DNA of 64,000 nucleotides from CAVVAL01 sp963740215 (GCA_963740215.1 CAVUDJ010000019.1:682001-746000); one strand, 5' to 3'; shown: positions 40,806 through 50,410, counted from the first letter of the stretch. The notes: a model not told the origin generated them from the sequence alone. Numbers and translations: made by a program.

Positions 40806-42311
40806 GTGACGACCGGTGCCTTCCAGCCAGACCGTGACCAGTTCGCCGAACTCGCGCGCACCCGCCGGGTGGTGCCGGTCAGCCGCCGCCTGCTCGCCGA
40901 CGGCGAGACGCCGGTGGGCGTGTTCCGCAAGCTCGCCGGCGGTCCGGGCACGTTCCTCCTGGAGTCCGCCGAGCACGGGCGGAGCTGGTCGCGGTACTCG
41001 TTCGTCGGCGTCCGCAGCGTCGCCACCCTCACCGAACGCGACGGGCGGGCGCACTGGCTCGGCGAACCACCGCCGGGGGTGCCGTCCGGCGGCGACCCCA
41101 TGACGGTGCTGCGCGACACGGTGGCGGCCCTGCGCTCCCCGCACCTGGAGGGACTGCCGCCACTCACCGGCGGGATGGTCGGGTACCTGTCGTACGACGT
41201 GGTGCGCCGGTTCGAGCGGCTGCCGTCGAACGGCGTCGACGACCTTCGCCTGCCCGAGCTGGGCATGATGCTCGCGACCGACCTCGCGGTGCTCGACCAC
41301 AGCGACGGGTCGCTGCTGCTCATCGCCAACGCGCTGGTGCCCGAGGGCTCGTCGCCGACCGAGGTTGCGAGCGCCTATGACCGTGCCGTCGGGCGGCTGG
41401 AGTCGATGACGACTGCGCTGTCGCGGCCCACACCACCGAGCGTGGCCACGATGCGGCGTGACCGTCCCGCCGAGTTCAGCAGCCGCACCCCGGCCGGTGA
41501 GTTCGGCAAGGCGGTGGAGGTCGCCAAGGAGGCGATCCGGGCCGGCGAGTGCTTCCAGATCGTCGTCAGCCAGCGGTTCGAGACCGAGACCGACGCCGAC
41601 CCGCTCGACGTGTATCGGGTGCTGCGCACCACCAACCCCAGCCCGTACATGTACCTGCTGCGGTTCGACGGTTTCGACATCGTCGGATCCAGCCCCGAGG
41701 CACACGTCAAGGTCACCGGCGACCGCGCGATGCTGCACCCGATCGCAGGCACCCGCTGGCGCGGCGAGACCCCCGAGGAGGACGCGCGGCTCGCCGCCGA
41801 GCTCATCGCCGACCCGAAGGAGCGCAGCGAGCACGTCATGCTCGTCGACCTGGGCCGCAACGACCTCGGCCGGGTGTGCAGGCCCGGCACGGTCGACGTG
41901 GTCGAGTTCATGGCGATCGAGCGGTACAGCCACGTCATGCACATCGTCTCGACCGTGGTCGGCGAGCTGACCGAGGGCCGCACCGCGTACGACGTGCTCG
42001 CCGCCACGTTCCCCGCCGGCACCCTGTCCGGGGCGCCGAAGGTGCGGGCGATGGAGATCATCGACGCGCTCGAACCGACCCGGCGCGGCCTCTACGGCGG
42101 CACCGTCGGGTACCTCGACTTCGCCGGCGACCTGGACATGGCGATCGCGATCCGGACCGCGCTCATGCGCGACGGTATGGCGTTCGTGCAGGCCGGTGGC
42201 GGCATCGTCGCCGACTCGGACCCGGTCGCCGAGGAGCAGGAGAGCCGCAACAAGGCCGCCGCCGTGCTCGCCGCGATCGCCGCGGCCGAGACGCTGCGGC
42301 CTGCCAGGTGA
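40806..42311 (+). CDS. trpE: Anthranilate synthase component I
   Basis: A 501-residue enzyme converting chorismate to anthranilate with a TrpG glutaminase encoded elsewhere; GTG 40806 start. The N-terminal regulatory half contains the tryptophan-site pattern LLESAEHGRSWSRYSFVG. The catalytic half has GTRWRGETPEEDARLAAEL, KERSEHVMLVDLGRNDLGRV, TFPAGTLSGAPKVRAMEIID and RGLYGGTVGYLDFAGD. No leader peptide with Trp codons is apparent in the 12 bases before it. The next gene overlaps its stop by four bases. Confidence 0.96.
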   Translation: MTTGAFQPDRDQFAELARTRRVVPVSRRLLADGETPVGVFRKLAGGPGTFLLESAEHGRSWSRYSFVGVRSVATLTERDGRAHWLGEPPPGVPSGGDPMTVLRDTVAALRSPHLEGLPPLTGGMVGYLSYDVVRRFERLPSNGVDDLRLPELGMMLATDLAVLDHSDGSLLLIANALVPEGSSPTEVASAYDRAVGRLESMTTALSRPTPPSVATMRRDRPAEFSSRTPAGEFGKAVEVAKEAIRAGECFQIVVSQRFETETDADPLDVYRVLRTTNPSPYMYLLRFDGFDIVGSSPEAHVKVTGDRAMLHPIAGTRWRGETPEEDARLAAELIADPKERSEHVMLVDLGRNDLGRVCRPGTVDVVEFMAIERYSHVMHIVSTVVGELTEGRTAYDVLAATFPAGTLSGAPKVRAMEIIDALEPTRRGLYGGTVGYLDFAGDLDMAIAIRTALMRDGMAFVQAGGGIVADSDPVAEEQESRNKAAAVLAAIAAAETLRPAR

Positions 42312-42826
42312 CGGCACGCAAGGAACTGACGGTCGCCGTCGTGCTCGCGGTGGCCGGCAGCGCGCTGGCGTTGCTGGCGGCGAGCCGTACATGGGTCGAG
42401 ATCGACACGCCGCGCCCGGCTCCGCTGCCGGCCGTGCACGAGGCGCGGTCCGGCCGGGACGTGGTGCCGTGGGCCGCGGCGATGGCGTTCGTCGGCCTGG
42501 CGGGCGGCGTGGCGCTGCTGGCGACCCGCCGGCTCGGGCGGTTGATCGTGGCTGCGCTGGTGGCGCTGGCGGGGGCGATCATGGTCGCCGGGGGCGTCGC
42601 CGGCTGGCTGACCAGCGGCGAGAGCCCCCAGCAGGTGGACGTGTCGGCGATCTGGCCGGCGGCGTCGGTGCTGGGCGGGGTCTGCGCCGTGGTCGCGGGC
42701 GGGCTCGCGATCGTGCGTGGGCGGCGCTGGGCCGCGATGGGCGCGAAGTACGAGGCGCCCGGATCCGCCGCCGAGCCGAGCGACGCGTGGGACGCGCTGG
42801 ACCGCGGCGAGGACCCGACCACCTGA
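42308..42826 (+). CDS. TIGR02234 family Trp-biosynthesis-associated membrane protein
   Basis: A 172-residue membrane protein; GTG 42308 overlaps the trpE stop (GTGA). Four helices are visible: LTVAVVLAVAGSALALLAAS, VVPWAAAMAFVGLAGGVALL, LIVAALVALAGAIMVAGGVA and IWPAASVLGGVCAVVAGGLA. The loop between the first two holds RTWVEI, as usual for the family. Such proteins sit next to trp genes in actinobacteria; their role, perhaps in tryptophan or precursor transport, is untested as far as I know. A strong hairpin terminator follows. Confidence 0.92.
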   Translation: MTARKELTVAVVLAVAGSALALLAASRTWVEIDTPRPAPLPAVHEARSGRDVVPWAAAMAFVGLAGGVALLATRRLGRLIVAALVALAGAIMVAGGVAGWLTSGESPQQVDVSAIWPAASVLGGVCAVVAGGLAIVRGRRWAAMGAKYEAPGSAAEPSDAWDALDRGEDPTT

Positions 42827-42846
42827 CCGGCCGGGCCGTGTTCCGC

Positions 42847-42902
42847 TGTTCGCGGAAATCGCGCGGCCGGCGCCGGCCGGTTCCGCGCGATTTCCGCGAA
42901 CA
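42847..42902. terminator. Long bidirectional hairpin terminator
   Basis: Perfect 20-base arms (TGTTCGCGGAAATCGCGCGG with CCGCGCGATTTCCGCGAACA) enclose a GC-rich palindromic core (CCGGCGCCGGCCGG). It lies between convergent genes ending at 42826 and 42912. Confidence 0.85.
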
Positions 42903-42911
42903 CCCTGCGCG

Positions 42912-45312
42912 TCAGCGCTTCCAGAACGGTCGGCGCGCGTGAGCCTTCAGGACGTCGATCGCGTGGTGCCAGCGACGGTCCAACTCGGCCGCGTCCGGCG
43001 CCGGCTTCGCCAGCTCAAGAGCCAGTTCGCGCAGCGGACGCAGCGTCGCCTCGTCCTCGGACGCGGTGTCCAGCCAGGTGCTGAGCCGCTCGCCGAACTG
43101 GCGTAGCGCCTCGGCCCAGTCGCTGGCTGCCCGCAACAGCGCGAGCTGCTCCGTGGCGAACGTGACCAGCGGCGTCGCAGGCGGCTTAGGCGGGGCGGCC
43201 CCGCTCAACGCTCTCGTCCAAGCTGGGGAACGCGGATTCCGCGGCGGGCGCCGGTGAGACGGCGAACGGTGCGGGCGCAGGACCCCCCGTCGGTGCCGCA
43301 GAGGACGGGCCTCCTGGCTCCGAGAACCGACCGCCTACCAGGCCGCCCGTCCGGTGCGCGGGACATCCGCATCGCCTGCATCGGAGGGGGCGCCGGCGCG
43401 GCCGCGCTCTGGGGCGCGTATCCGGCGGCGAGCATGTCCCAGCCCTGCGGCGAGTCGACGGGCTGAGTCACCTTCCGGACCGAGCCGCCCTCGGTGACCA
43501 CCCGGCTGTCGACCGCGACGAACGCGGTGAACCGGCAGAGCACGCCGAACCGCCGCGACATGGCGACGATCTCGCGCTCCAGCGTCGCCAGCGACTCCTG
43601 GCGGTCCCACGGTGCCGCTTCGACGGTCGCGTACCGGTCTTCGAGGTCGCGCAGGCGGCTGCGAGCCCACACCGCGTGCAGGCTCGGATTCGCGGTGGTC
43701 GTTGCCGTGACGTCGGCGCGCCAGCCCCGACCCACTCGGTGACTGTGAGCCGCGAGGGCGCCGCGCCCCGGTAGCGGCCGGTGATCACCACGGGAGCGCC
43801 GGCGAACAGGTCGGGGAGGCGGGCGGGAGCCAGCGATCCGGCGTCGATCCCGTCGCCGTTCACCGTGAGTCCGGTGACGAGCGGCGCGGCGATGCGGTGG
43901 TGGATGTGCTGAGCGGCCTCGTCCAGCCGGTCCTCGGACTCGACCAGCTCGCACCGCCCGCCGCCGAGCGCGGCGAGCCGGCGCAGGAACCCCTCGTTGA
44001 CGGCGGTGTCGATGCCCACGGTGTGCACGCGGACACCGGCCAGCCGCGGCGCGAGGGTGTTGAGGAGCTGGTCCTCGTTGCCGACCTGGCCGTCGGTGAG
44101 GAGCACGAGGACACGGTCCCGATCGTCGTCTCCGGTGAGCAACTCCGCCGCCCGGACCAGCGGTTGCACCATCTCGGTGCCGCCACGCGAACCCACCTGC
44201 GCGAGGTGCTCGACCGCGCGGAACCGGTTGCGGTCGGTGGCCTCGACGAGCCCCGGGCCGAGCGCGGGCGGGTGCTCGACGACGTTGTCGAAGGTCAGCG
44301 CCGCGAACCGGTCGGTCGACGTCAACGTGTCGACGATGCGCGCCGCCGCCCGCCGCCCCGCCACCATCTTCCAGCCGGACATGCTGCCGGACCGGTCGAG
44401 CACGATCACGACGTCACGCGGCCGGGCCGGCGCCGACGCGGCAGGCGGCAGGACGGTGAGCGCGAACGTCCCCTCGTCACCCTCGGAGTCGGGGAGTACG
44501 GCGACCGACGTGCTCGCCGCGTCGTCGGCGCCGAGCCGGAGCCGTAGCACGAAGTCGCGGTCGGCGCGCTCGCCCGGCTGCATGCGGACGGTCAGCCCCT
44601 CACCGTCCACTGTGGTGGCGTGCAGGCTGGACCGCACGTCGGCGAGCGAGAGCCCGGCCGGGTCGATCGTCACCTCCGCCGACAGCCGGATCGGGTTAGG
44701 GAAGCCGGGCAGCAGCACGGGCGGGCTGATCCGGGACGCGTCCGGCACCGAGTCGGTGTCCTGCGCCGTGCCGTCACCAACGGCGGGGCCGGGCAGCGGG
44801 GTACCCGGGTGGTAGCGCGGCGCGACGACCAGCGGGAAGCGGAACTCGGCCTCGCCGTCCTCGTACGGCAGCGTCCCGACGATCGTGAGCCGCACCGTGA
44901 CGCGCTCGCCGGGCAGGATGTTGCCGACCCGCATCGTGAAGACGCCGGGTCGCTCCTCCTCGGCGATCGAGGCACGCTTGCCCTCGTCGATCGCACGGTC
45001 GTACGTGGCGCGCGCCTCAGCCCGTTCCTGCAGCTCACCCTCGACGACCCGCCCGTCGGCCTCCATTCGCAGCGCAGTGACGGCGGAGCGGCTCGGCAGC
45101 GGGAAGATGTAGGTCGCCTCCAGGGGCTCGTCGAACGGGTTCCTGAACCCCTGCGTCAGCTCGGTACGCACGGCGAGCGCGGTGATCTGGGCGCGCACGT
45201 CGAGCTGGTCGAGCGGCAGGTTGCCGCGGGTGGTGGAGAGGGCGCCGAAGCCGGCGTCGTCGTCCACGGCCGGGCGGACATCGTCGGGCAGAAGGCGTAC
45301 GGGTGTGCTCAT
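42912..45312 (-). pseudogene. VIT and VWA domain protein (several frameshifts)
   Basis: Starts at ATG 45312, overlapping the MerR stop (ATGA). The VIT domain comes first (LDQLDVRAQITALAVRTELT, then TQGFRNPFDEPLEATYIFPL). The VWA domain follows, with the metal site in VIVLDRSGSMSGWK (MIDAS) and VLLTDGQVGNEDQLLNTLAP. The frame changes near 43725, continuing ADVTATTTANPSLHAVWARS and LATLEREIVAMSRRFGVLCR. Another change near 43330 gives a Pro/Ala linker (PTGGPAPAPFAVSPAPAAE), and a last one near 43208 leads to ATPLVTFATEQLALLRAASD and the end at 42912. The tail could instead be a separate 98-residue TTG-start gene. Inter-alpha-trypsin-inhibitor-like proteins of this kind have unknown roles in bacteria. 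Confidence 0.75.
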
Positions 45313-45929
45313 CGGGTTCCCTCCGTGAGATCGAGCTGGTGCAGCAGGTCGAGTAGCGGGGCGGCCGCCGTGCGCAGCGCGGCCAGCTCGCCGGGGGTGG
45401 GGGTGCGGTGCGCGGAGTCGAGCAGCAGGGTGACTCCGTCCAGCCGGATCGCCGGGACGACGGTGGTGCTGTCGCGTCGAGGCGCGGGTCGAGCGGGCGG
45501 CGGAGCGTGTCCGTCGAGCCGGACCGCCTCGGCCGCCTCTGCTGGCGCGGCTGGCGCGGCCCAGAACCGCGCCCGGGCCGGCGCCTCTGTACGGCCGCCA
45601 GTGCTCCCGGCGGTCGTGGGCGGTAGCGCGGCGACGTCTTCCAGCGTGCGGTCGTCCGCGTTGAGCAGGTGCTCCTGGATGTCCGCGAGCGAGCGTCCCT
45701 GTGCCTGCAGCCGCTTGATCGCGACGAGTTGCAGCAGGTGGCGCCGGTTGTAGAGCGCGGTGCGACCGCGCATCGCAGCGGGCCTGTCGACGAGCCCGGT
45801 GGTGGTGTACCAGCGGATCGTGCGCCGGTCGGGCACCTCGCGCACCCGTGCGCTGGGCTGGCCGGGGTAGCCGGCGGCGAGCGCGTCCGCGACGCGCTCG
45901 GCCAGCTCCTCGATCGTCCAGTTCTCCAT
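45309..45929 (-). CDS. MerR family transcriptional regulator of the VIT-VWA operon
   Basis: A 206-residue protein. ATG 45929 (MENWTIEELAERVADALAAG) is chosen; longer frames run into the intergenic hairpin. A MerR-type winged helix follows (RTIRWYTTTGLVDRPAAMRG, then ALYNRRHLLQLVAIKRLQAQ). A long Ala/Pro linker and a C-terminal helical segment complete it. Two copies of the dyad TGACACTGTCA lie 12-35 bases upstream of the start. The VIT-VWA gene overlaps its stop, so the two are one autoregulated operon. The inducing signal is unknown. Confidence 0.88.
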   Translation of the reverse strand: MENWTIEELAERVADALAAGYPGQPSARVREVPDRRTIRWYTTTGLVDRPAAMRGRTALYNRRHLLQLVAIKRLQAQGRSLADIQEHLLNADDRTLEDVAALPPTTAGSTGGRTEAPARARFWAAPAAPAEAAEAVRLDGHAPPPARPAPRRDSTTVVPAIRLDGVTLLLDSAHRTPTPGELAALRTAAAPLLDLLHQLDLTEGTR

Positions 45930-45940
45930 GCGAACGATAA

Positions 45941-45964
45941 TGACACTGTCATATGACACTGTCA
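45941..45964 (-). promoter_or_regulatory. Tandem dyad operator for the MerR/VIT-VWA operon
   Basis: Two identical 11-base palindromes TGACACTGTCA start at 45941 and 45954, 13 bases apart, directly before the MerR gene. Identical tandem dyads next to a regulator gene strongly suggest its binding sites. Confidence 0.75.
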
Positions 45965-45980
45965 ACGTTTCTCTCTGGAA

Positions 45981-46024
45981 GTGGTCGCGCTTTTCGGGCC
46001 TATGGCCCGGAAAAGTGCGACCAC
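45981..46024. repeat. Long hairpin between divergent genes
   Basis: The arm GTGGTCGCGCTTTTCGGGCC pairs with GGCCCGGAAAAGTGCGACCA (then C) around a 3-base loop, with one mismatch and one bulge. It lies between the divergent MerR gene and the response regulator. Confidence 0.75.
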
Positions 46025-46097
46025 ATGTCGGTGCGCTCGAACATTGCTCGAACACAGCGCTGACAATGCGGGGGATCGTGCGGCGTACCGTCCGGAT

Positions 46098-46778
46098 ATG
46101 ACGGAGCCGAGCAAGGGGCTGGTGCTGGTCGCGGAAGACGAGAAGTCCATCGCCGACCTACAGCGCATCTACCTGACCCGCGAGGGGTTCGGCGTCCACG
46201 TCGAGTCGGACGGGCGGTCCGCTCTGGCCGCCGCGCGCCGCCTGCGCCCGGTCGCGATCATCCTCGACATCGGCCTGCCCGAGCTGGACGGCACCGAGGT
46301 GTGCCGGGCGCTGCGGGCGGACGGCGACTGGACACCCGTCCTCTTCGTGACCGCCCGCGACGACGAGGTCGACCGCGTGCTGGGCCTCGAACTCGGCGCA
46401 GACGACTACGTCACCAAGCCGTTCAGCCCGCGCGAGCTGGTGGCGCGGGTCAAGACGGTGCTGCGTCGGACGGCCGGACCGCCGGCAGCGTTGCTCATGG
46501 TCGGCGACGTCCGGCTCGACCCGTCGCGGCGCCGCGCCTGGGCGGACGGCCGCGAGATCACGCTGACGAGCACGGAGTTCGACCTGCTGGCCCACCTGAT
46601 GCGCCGGCCGGGCCGGGTGTACGAACGCGAGCAGCTGCTGAGCGAGGTGTGGGGGTACGCCGCCGCGGCGGGGACACGCACGGTCGACGTCCACGTCGCG
46701 CAACTACGGGCCAAGCTCGGTGACGCCAGCCCGATCCGTACCGTGCGGGGCGTCGGATATGCGGCGGAGCAGCCGTGA
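46098..46778 (+). CDS. OmpR-family response regulator
   Basis: A 226-residue regulator starting at ATG 46098. Receiver domain: acidic pocket VAEDEKS, phosphoacceptor Asp in AIILDIGLPELDG, Thr in FVTARDDE and Lys in YVTKPFSPREL. The DNA-binding winged helix shows ITLTSTEFDLLAHLMRRPGR and RTVDVHVAQLRAKLGD. The histidine kinase gene starts inside its stop codon region (GTG 46775), so the pair forms a two-component system. The target genes and signal are unknown. Confidence 0.95.
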   Translation: MTEPSKGLVLVAEDEKSIADLQRIYLTREGFGVHVESDGRSALAAARRLRPVAIILDIGLPELDGTEVCRALRADGDWTPVLFVTARDDEVDRVLGLELGADDYVTKPFSPRELVARVKTVLRRTAGPPAALLMVGDVRLDPSRRRAWADGREITLTSTEFDLLAHLMRRPGRVYEREQLLSEVWGYAAAAGTRTVDVHVAQLRAKLGDASPIRTVRGVGYAAEQP

Positions 46779-48187
46779 AGGACACCATCGACCTCGGGCC
46801 TCCCGGGGTGGCACGGCCGCCGAAGTGGCAGGCGTTCGGGCCGCGCTCGATGGCCGGCCGGGTCGCACTGCTCACCACGTCGGTTGCCGCCGTCGCGGTG
46901 CTGATCGCGGGGACGATCTCCTACAGCCTGGTCCGGGATGCGGCCGAGGCAGAGGCACGGAAGAGCCTGTCCCGGCAGGCCGACGTCATCTCCGAGGGCG
47001 GGCAGCGCCTGGGCCGGTTCGGGCGTACGCGGGACGTGCTGGAACGGCAGGGGATCGAGGTCGTCCCGACCGACCGGGACGGCGAACTGGGCGACGCCCG
47101 TACCCCGCAGGTCCAGGCCAGCAGGCAGCACGCCACCGCGCTGCGCGAGGGGGACCGGGTTTCCGCCACGAGCATCGTCGACGGCGAGACGTACCTGGTG
47201 GAGGCCCGACCGCTGGCGAACGGAGGCTCGATCGTCCTGGTCCAGCGGCTGGAGGACAGCCGCGCGCTCGGCCGCCAGCTGATCGGGCGCACGGTGCTGG
47301 CGCTGATCATCGGGCTCGCCGTCGCGGCCGTTGCCGCATGGTGGCTCGCCGGGCGGTTCAGCCGGCCCCTGCGGCGCACGGCGGTCGCCGCACACGCCCT
47401 GGCCGGTGGCGCCCGGCAGGTACGGGTACCGGAGGACGGCCCGGCGGAGGTCGCCGAGGTGGCGGCGTCACTCAATGCCCTCGCCGCGGCGCTGGAGGTG
47501 AGCGAAGGCCGGCAGCGGGAGTTCCTGCTGTCCGTCTCGCACGAGCTGCGCACCCCGCTGACCGCGGTCAAGGGCTTCGCCGAGTCGCTCGCCGACGGCG
47601 TGACGACCGGTGCCGACGTGCGCGGCGTCGGCGGCACGATGCTCGCCGAGGCCGACCGGCTCGACCGCCTCGTCAGCGACCTGCTCGACCTGGCCAGGCT
47701 CGGCGCGCAGAACTTCCGCATCGATCTGGCCGACGCCGATCTCGTAGAGCTGGTGCGCACGGCGGCGGAGGTGTGGCGTGCCCGGTGCGAACCGCACGGG
47801 GTCGCGTTCGAGGTCGAGCTGCCGGACGCGGCGGTGCCCGTGCGCACCGATCCGACCCGTGCGCGCCAGATCCTCGACGGGCTGGCGGAGAACGCGCTGC
47901 GGGTCACCCCGGCCGGTGCGCCGATCGTCTTCCGCGTCGGCACCGCGCCGGGCTGGGGGGTGCTGGAGGTCTGTGACGGCGGCCCTGGACTCACTCCGGA
48001 CGACCTCGCGGTGGCGTTCGAGCGGAGCGTCCTCTACGAGCGGTACCGCGGCGTGCGGCGCGTCGGCACGGGCGTCGGGCTGGCGCTCGTCCACGGTCTC
48101 GCCACGCGGCTCGGCGGGCACGCGGCGGCCGGTCGCGCGCCGGAGGGTGGTGCGCGCTTCACGGTCTGGTTTCCGTCCCCCCGTTGA
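46775..48187 (+). CDS. Sensor histidine kinase
   Basis: A 470-residue membrane kinase; its GTG overlaps the response-regulator stop by four bases. Two membrane helices (VALLTTSVAAVAVLIAGTIS near 35-55, then VLALIIGLAVAAVAAWWLAG near 175-195) flank an extracytoplasmic sensor of about 120 residues. A HAMP segment follows, then the phosphoacceptor His in SVSHELRTPLTAVKGF, an ATP-binding domain with the N box LAENALRV, and G boxes CDGGPGLTPDD and GVGLALVHGLATRLGG. The sensor domain is not recognised, so the stimulus is unknown. An imperfect hairpin follows the stop. Confidence 0.94.
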   Translation: MKDTIDLGPPGVARPPKWQAFGPRSMAGRVALLTTSVAAVAVLIAGTISYSLVRDAAEAEARKSLSRQADVISEGGQRLGRFGRTRDVLERQGIEVVPTDRDGELGDARTPQVQASRQHATALREGDRVSATSIVDGETYLVEARPLANGGSIVLVQRLEDSRALGRQLIGRTVLALIIGLAVAAVAAWWLAGRFSRPLRRTAVAAHALAGGARQVRVPEDGPAEVAEVAASLNALAAALEVSEGRQREFLLSVSHELRTPLTAVKGFAESLADGVTTGADVRGVGGTMLAEADRLDRLVSDLLDLARLGAQNFRIDLADADLVELVRTAAEVWRARCEPHGVAFEVELPDAAVPVRTDPTRARQILDGLAENALRVTPAGAPIVFRVGTAPGWGVLEVCDGGPGLTPDDLAVAFERSVLYERYRGVRRVGTGVGLALVHGLATRLGGHAAAGRAPEGGARFTVWFPSPR

Positions 48188-48240
48188 GTTGTGGAGTTCG
48201 AGGGTCTCAGCGCTTCGCGCACCCTTGAAACCTCACAAGT
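48187..48240. terminator. Imperfect hairpin after the two-component operon
   Basis: The arms AGTTGTGGAGTTCGAGGGT and ACCCTTGAAACCTCACAAGT pair imperfectly around the loop CTCAGCGCTTCGCGC. Placed right after the kinase stop and before trpC, it is a likely terminator. Confidence 0.55.
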
Positions 48241-48323
48241 CGGGAAGCGCGGGTGACCGGTCGCGGCCAGCGCTGGCACCCTCGGTAGCATTCCGGCATG
48301 GCACCCGGGGATGGGACCGCAAC

Positions 48324-49133
48324 GTGAGTGTTCTTGATGAGATCTTGATCGGGGTACGGGCAGACCTGGCGGAACGGCAGGCCCGCATCCCCCTTGAGCA
48401 GGTCAGGGACCAGGCGGCAGCGGCGCCACCGGCCCGTGACGCACTCGCGGCGCTGCGCGCGCCCGGGGTCGGCGTCATCGCGGAGGTGAAGCGGGCGTCG
48501 CCGTCGAAGGGCGCGCTCGCCGACATTCCCGACCCGGCCGCGCTCGCCCGTGACTACGCCGACGGCGGGGCCCGCTGCATCAGCGTCCTCACCGAGAACC
48601 GCCGCTTCGGTGGATCCCTCGACGACCTGGTCGCGGTGCGCGCGGCCGTCGACGTGCCGGTGCTCCGCAAGGACTTCGTCGTCAGCAGCTACCAGGTTCT
48701 GGAGGCCCGCGCAGCCGGTGCCGACCTGTGCCTGCTCATCGTCGGGGCGCTGGAGCAGAACGTTCTCGTCGGCCTGCTGGAGCGCATCGAGTCGCTCGGC
48801 ATGACCGCGCTGGTCGAGGTGCACGACGAGGGCGAGGCCGACCGCGCGCTGGAGGCCGGCGCCAAGGTCATCGGCGTCAACGCCCGCAACCTGCGCACCC
48901 TGGAGGTCGACCGTTCGATCTTCGAGCGGATCGCTCCCGGGCTGCCGTCGCAGATCCTGAAGATCGCCGAGTCCGGGGTACGCGGCCCGCACGACCTCAT
49001 CTCGTACGCCGCCGCCGGTGCCGACGCGGTGCTGGTCGGGGAAGGGCTGGTCACCGACCGCAGCCCTCGGCAGGCCGTCGCCGACCTGGTCACCGCCGGT
49101 TCGCATCCGGCCACGCCGCGGCCCCAGCGATGA
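48324..49133 (+). CDS. trpC: Indole-3-glycerol phosphate synthase
   Basis: A 269-residue TIM-barrel enzyme of tryptophan synthesis; GTG 48324 start. Motifs: VIAEVKRASPSKGALADIPD (substrate Lys), SVLTENRRFGGSLDDL, VLRKDFVVSSYQVLEARAAG, GVNARNLRTLEVD and LKIAESGVRGPHDL. It is a stand-alone TrpC without a fused TrpF. trpB overlaps its stop by four bases. In this genome trpC-trpB-trpA is separated from trpE by about 6 kb of unrelated genes. Confidence 0.96.
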   Translation: MSVLDEILIGVRADLAERQARIPLEQVRDQAAAAPPARDALAALRAPGVGVIAEVKRASPSKGALADIPDPAALARDYADGGARCISVLTENRRFGGSLDDLVAVRAAVDVPVLRKDFVVSSYQVLEARAAGADLCLLIVGALEQNVLVGLLERIESLGMTALVEVHDEGEADRALEAGAKVIGVNARNLRTLEVDRSIFERIAPGLPSQILKIAESGVRGPHDLISYAAAGADAVLVGEGLVTDRSPRQAVADLVTAGSHPATPRPQR

Positions 49134-50350
49134 CCGCATTGCCCGACGCTGCCGGTCACTTCGGCCGGTTCGGCGGACGCTTCGTCCCGGAGGCGCTCGT
49201 CGCGGCGCTGGACGAGTTGACCGCCGAGTACGGAAAGGCCCGCGTCGACCCGGTGTTCACGGCCGAGCTGGACCGGCTCAACCGCACGTACTCGGGCCGT
49301 CCCAGCCTGCTGACCGAGGCGCCCCGGTTCGCGGAGTCGGCGTCCGGCGCGCGGGTTCTGCTCAAGCGCGAGGACCTCAACCACACCGGCTCGCACAAGA
49401 TCAACAACGTGCTCGCGCAGGCTCTGCTCACCAAGCGGATGGGCAAGCCGCGGGTGATCGCCGAGACTGGCGCCGGCCAGCACGGCGTGGCCACCGCCAC
49501 GGCCGCCGCGCTGCTGGGGCTGGAGTGCACCGTCTACATGGGCGAGGAGGACACGCGCCGGCAGGCCCTGAACGTCGCCCGGATGCGGCTCCTCGGCGCT
49601 GAGGTCATCCCGGTGAAGTCCGGCTCGCGCACGCTCAAGGATGCGATGAACGAGGCCATGCGTGACTGGGTGACCACTGTCGACCGCACGCACTACCTGA
49701 TCGGCTCGGTCGCCGGCCCGCACCCGTTCCCGATGATCGTCCGCGACTTCCAGGCGTGCATCGGCGAGGAGGCGAAGCAGCAGGTCGCCGAGCTGACCGG
49801 CGAACTGCCGGACGCGGTCACCGCGTGCGTCGGCGGCGGCTCCAACGCGCTCGGCATCTTCAACGCCTTCATCCCGGACGAGACCGTCAAGCTGTTCGGC
49901 TTCGAGGCCGGCGGCGACGGCGTCGAGACGGGTCGGCACGCTGCGTCCATCACCGGCGGCGCGGTCGGCGTGCTGCACGGCGCCCGCTCGTTCCTGCTAC
50001 AGGACGAGGACGGCCAGACCATCGAGTCGCACTCGATCTCCGCGGGCCTGGACTATCCCGGTGTCGGACCGCAACACTCGTGGCTCGCCGAGACGGGCCG
50101 CGCCACCTACCGCCCGATCACCGACACCGAGGCGATGGACGCGTTCTCGCTGCTGTGCCGCACCGAGGGCATCATCCCCGCGATCGAGAGCGCCCACGCG
50201 CTCGCCGGCACGCTGAAGGTCGCGCCCGAGGTCGTCGCCGAGCGCGGCGAGGGTGCGGTGCTGCTGGTCAACCTCTCCGGCCGGGGCGACAAGGACGTCG
50301 ACACGGCCGCCCGCTGGTTCGGCCTGATCAGCGGCGAGGAGAAGGTGTGA
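49130..50350 (+). CDS. trpB: Tryptophan synthase beta chain
   Basis: A 406-residue PLP enzyme joining indole and serine. ATG 49130 overlaps the trpC stop (ATGA). The PLP lysine is in LNHTGSHKINNVLAQALL. Further blocks are VIAETGAGQHGVATATAAAL, VACVGGGSNALG-like TACVGGGSNALGIFNAFI, and GLDYPGVGPQHSWL. It forms an alpha2-beta2 complex with TrpA, encoded next. A family R repeat lies at the trpB-trpA junction. Confidence 0.97.
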   Translation: MTALPDAAGHFGRFGGRFVPEALVAALDELTAEYGKARVDPVFTAELDRLNRTYSGRPSLLTEAPRFAESASGARVLLKREDLNHTGSHKINNVLAQALLTKRMGKPRVIAETGAGQHGVATATAAALLGLECTVYMGEEDTRRQALNVARMRLLGAEVIPVKSGSRTLKDAMNEAMRDWVTTVDRTHYLIGSVAGPHPFPMIVRDFQACIGEEAKQQVAELTGELPDAVTACVGGGSNALGIFNAFIPDETVKLFGFEAGGDGVETGRHAASITGGAVGVLHGARSFLLQDEDGQTIESHSISAGLDYPGVGPQHSWLAETGRATYRPITDTEAMDAFSLLCRTEGIIPAIESAHALAGTLKVAPEVVAERGEGAVLLVNLSGRGDKDVDTAARWFGLISGEEKV

Positions 50351-50410
50351 ACGAGCGAGCACAGCGCGCCGTGGTCACGGCCACCGAGCGCGAGCGAGGT
50401 GTGCAAGTGA
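50347..50410 (+). repeat. Micro-ORF repeat, family R copy 3 (fused frame)
   Basis: GTG 50347 overlaps the trpB stop (GTGA). The sequence ends GAGCGCGAGCGAGGTGTGCA, resembling copies at 34560 and 38027, but it has one extra G. Without it the frame would end ERSEVCK, stop, overlapping GTG 50407 exactly as in the other copies. As sequenced, the frame runs into trpA. Confidence 0.65.
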
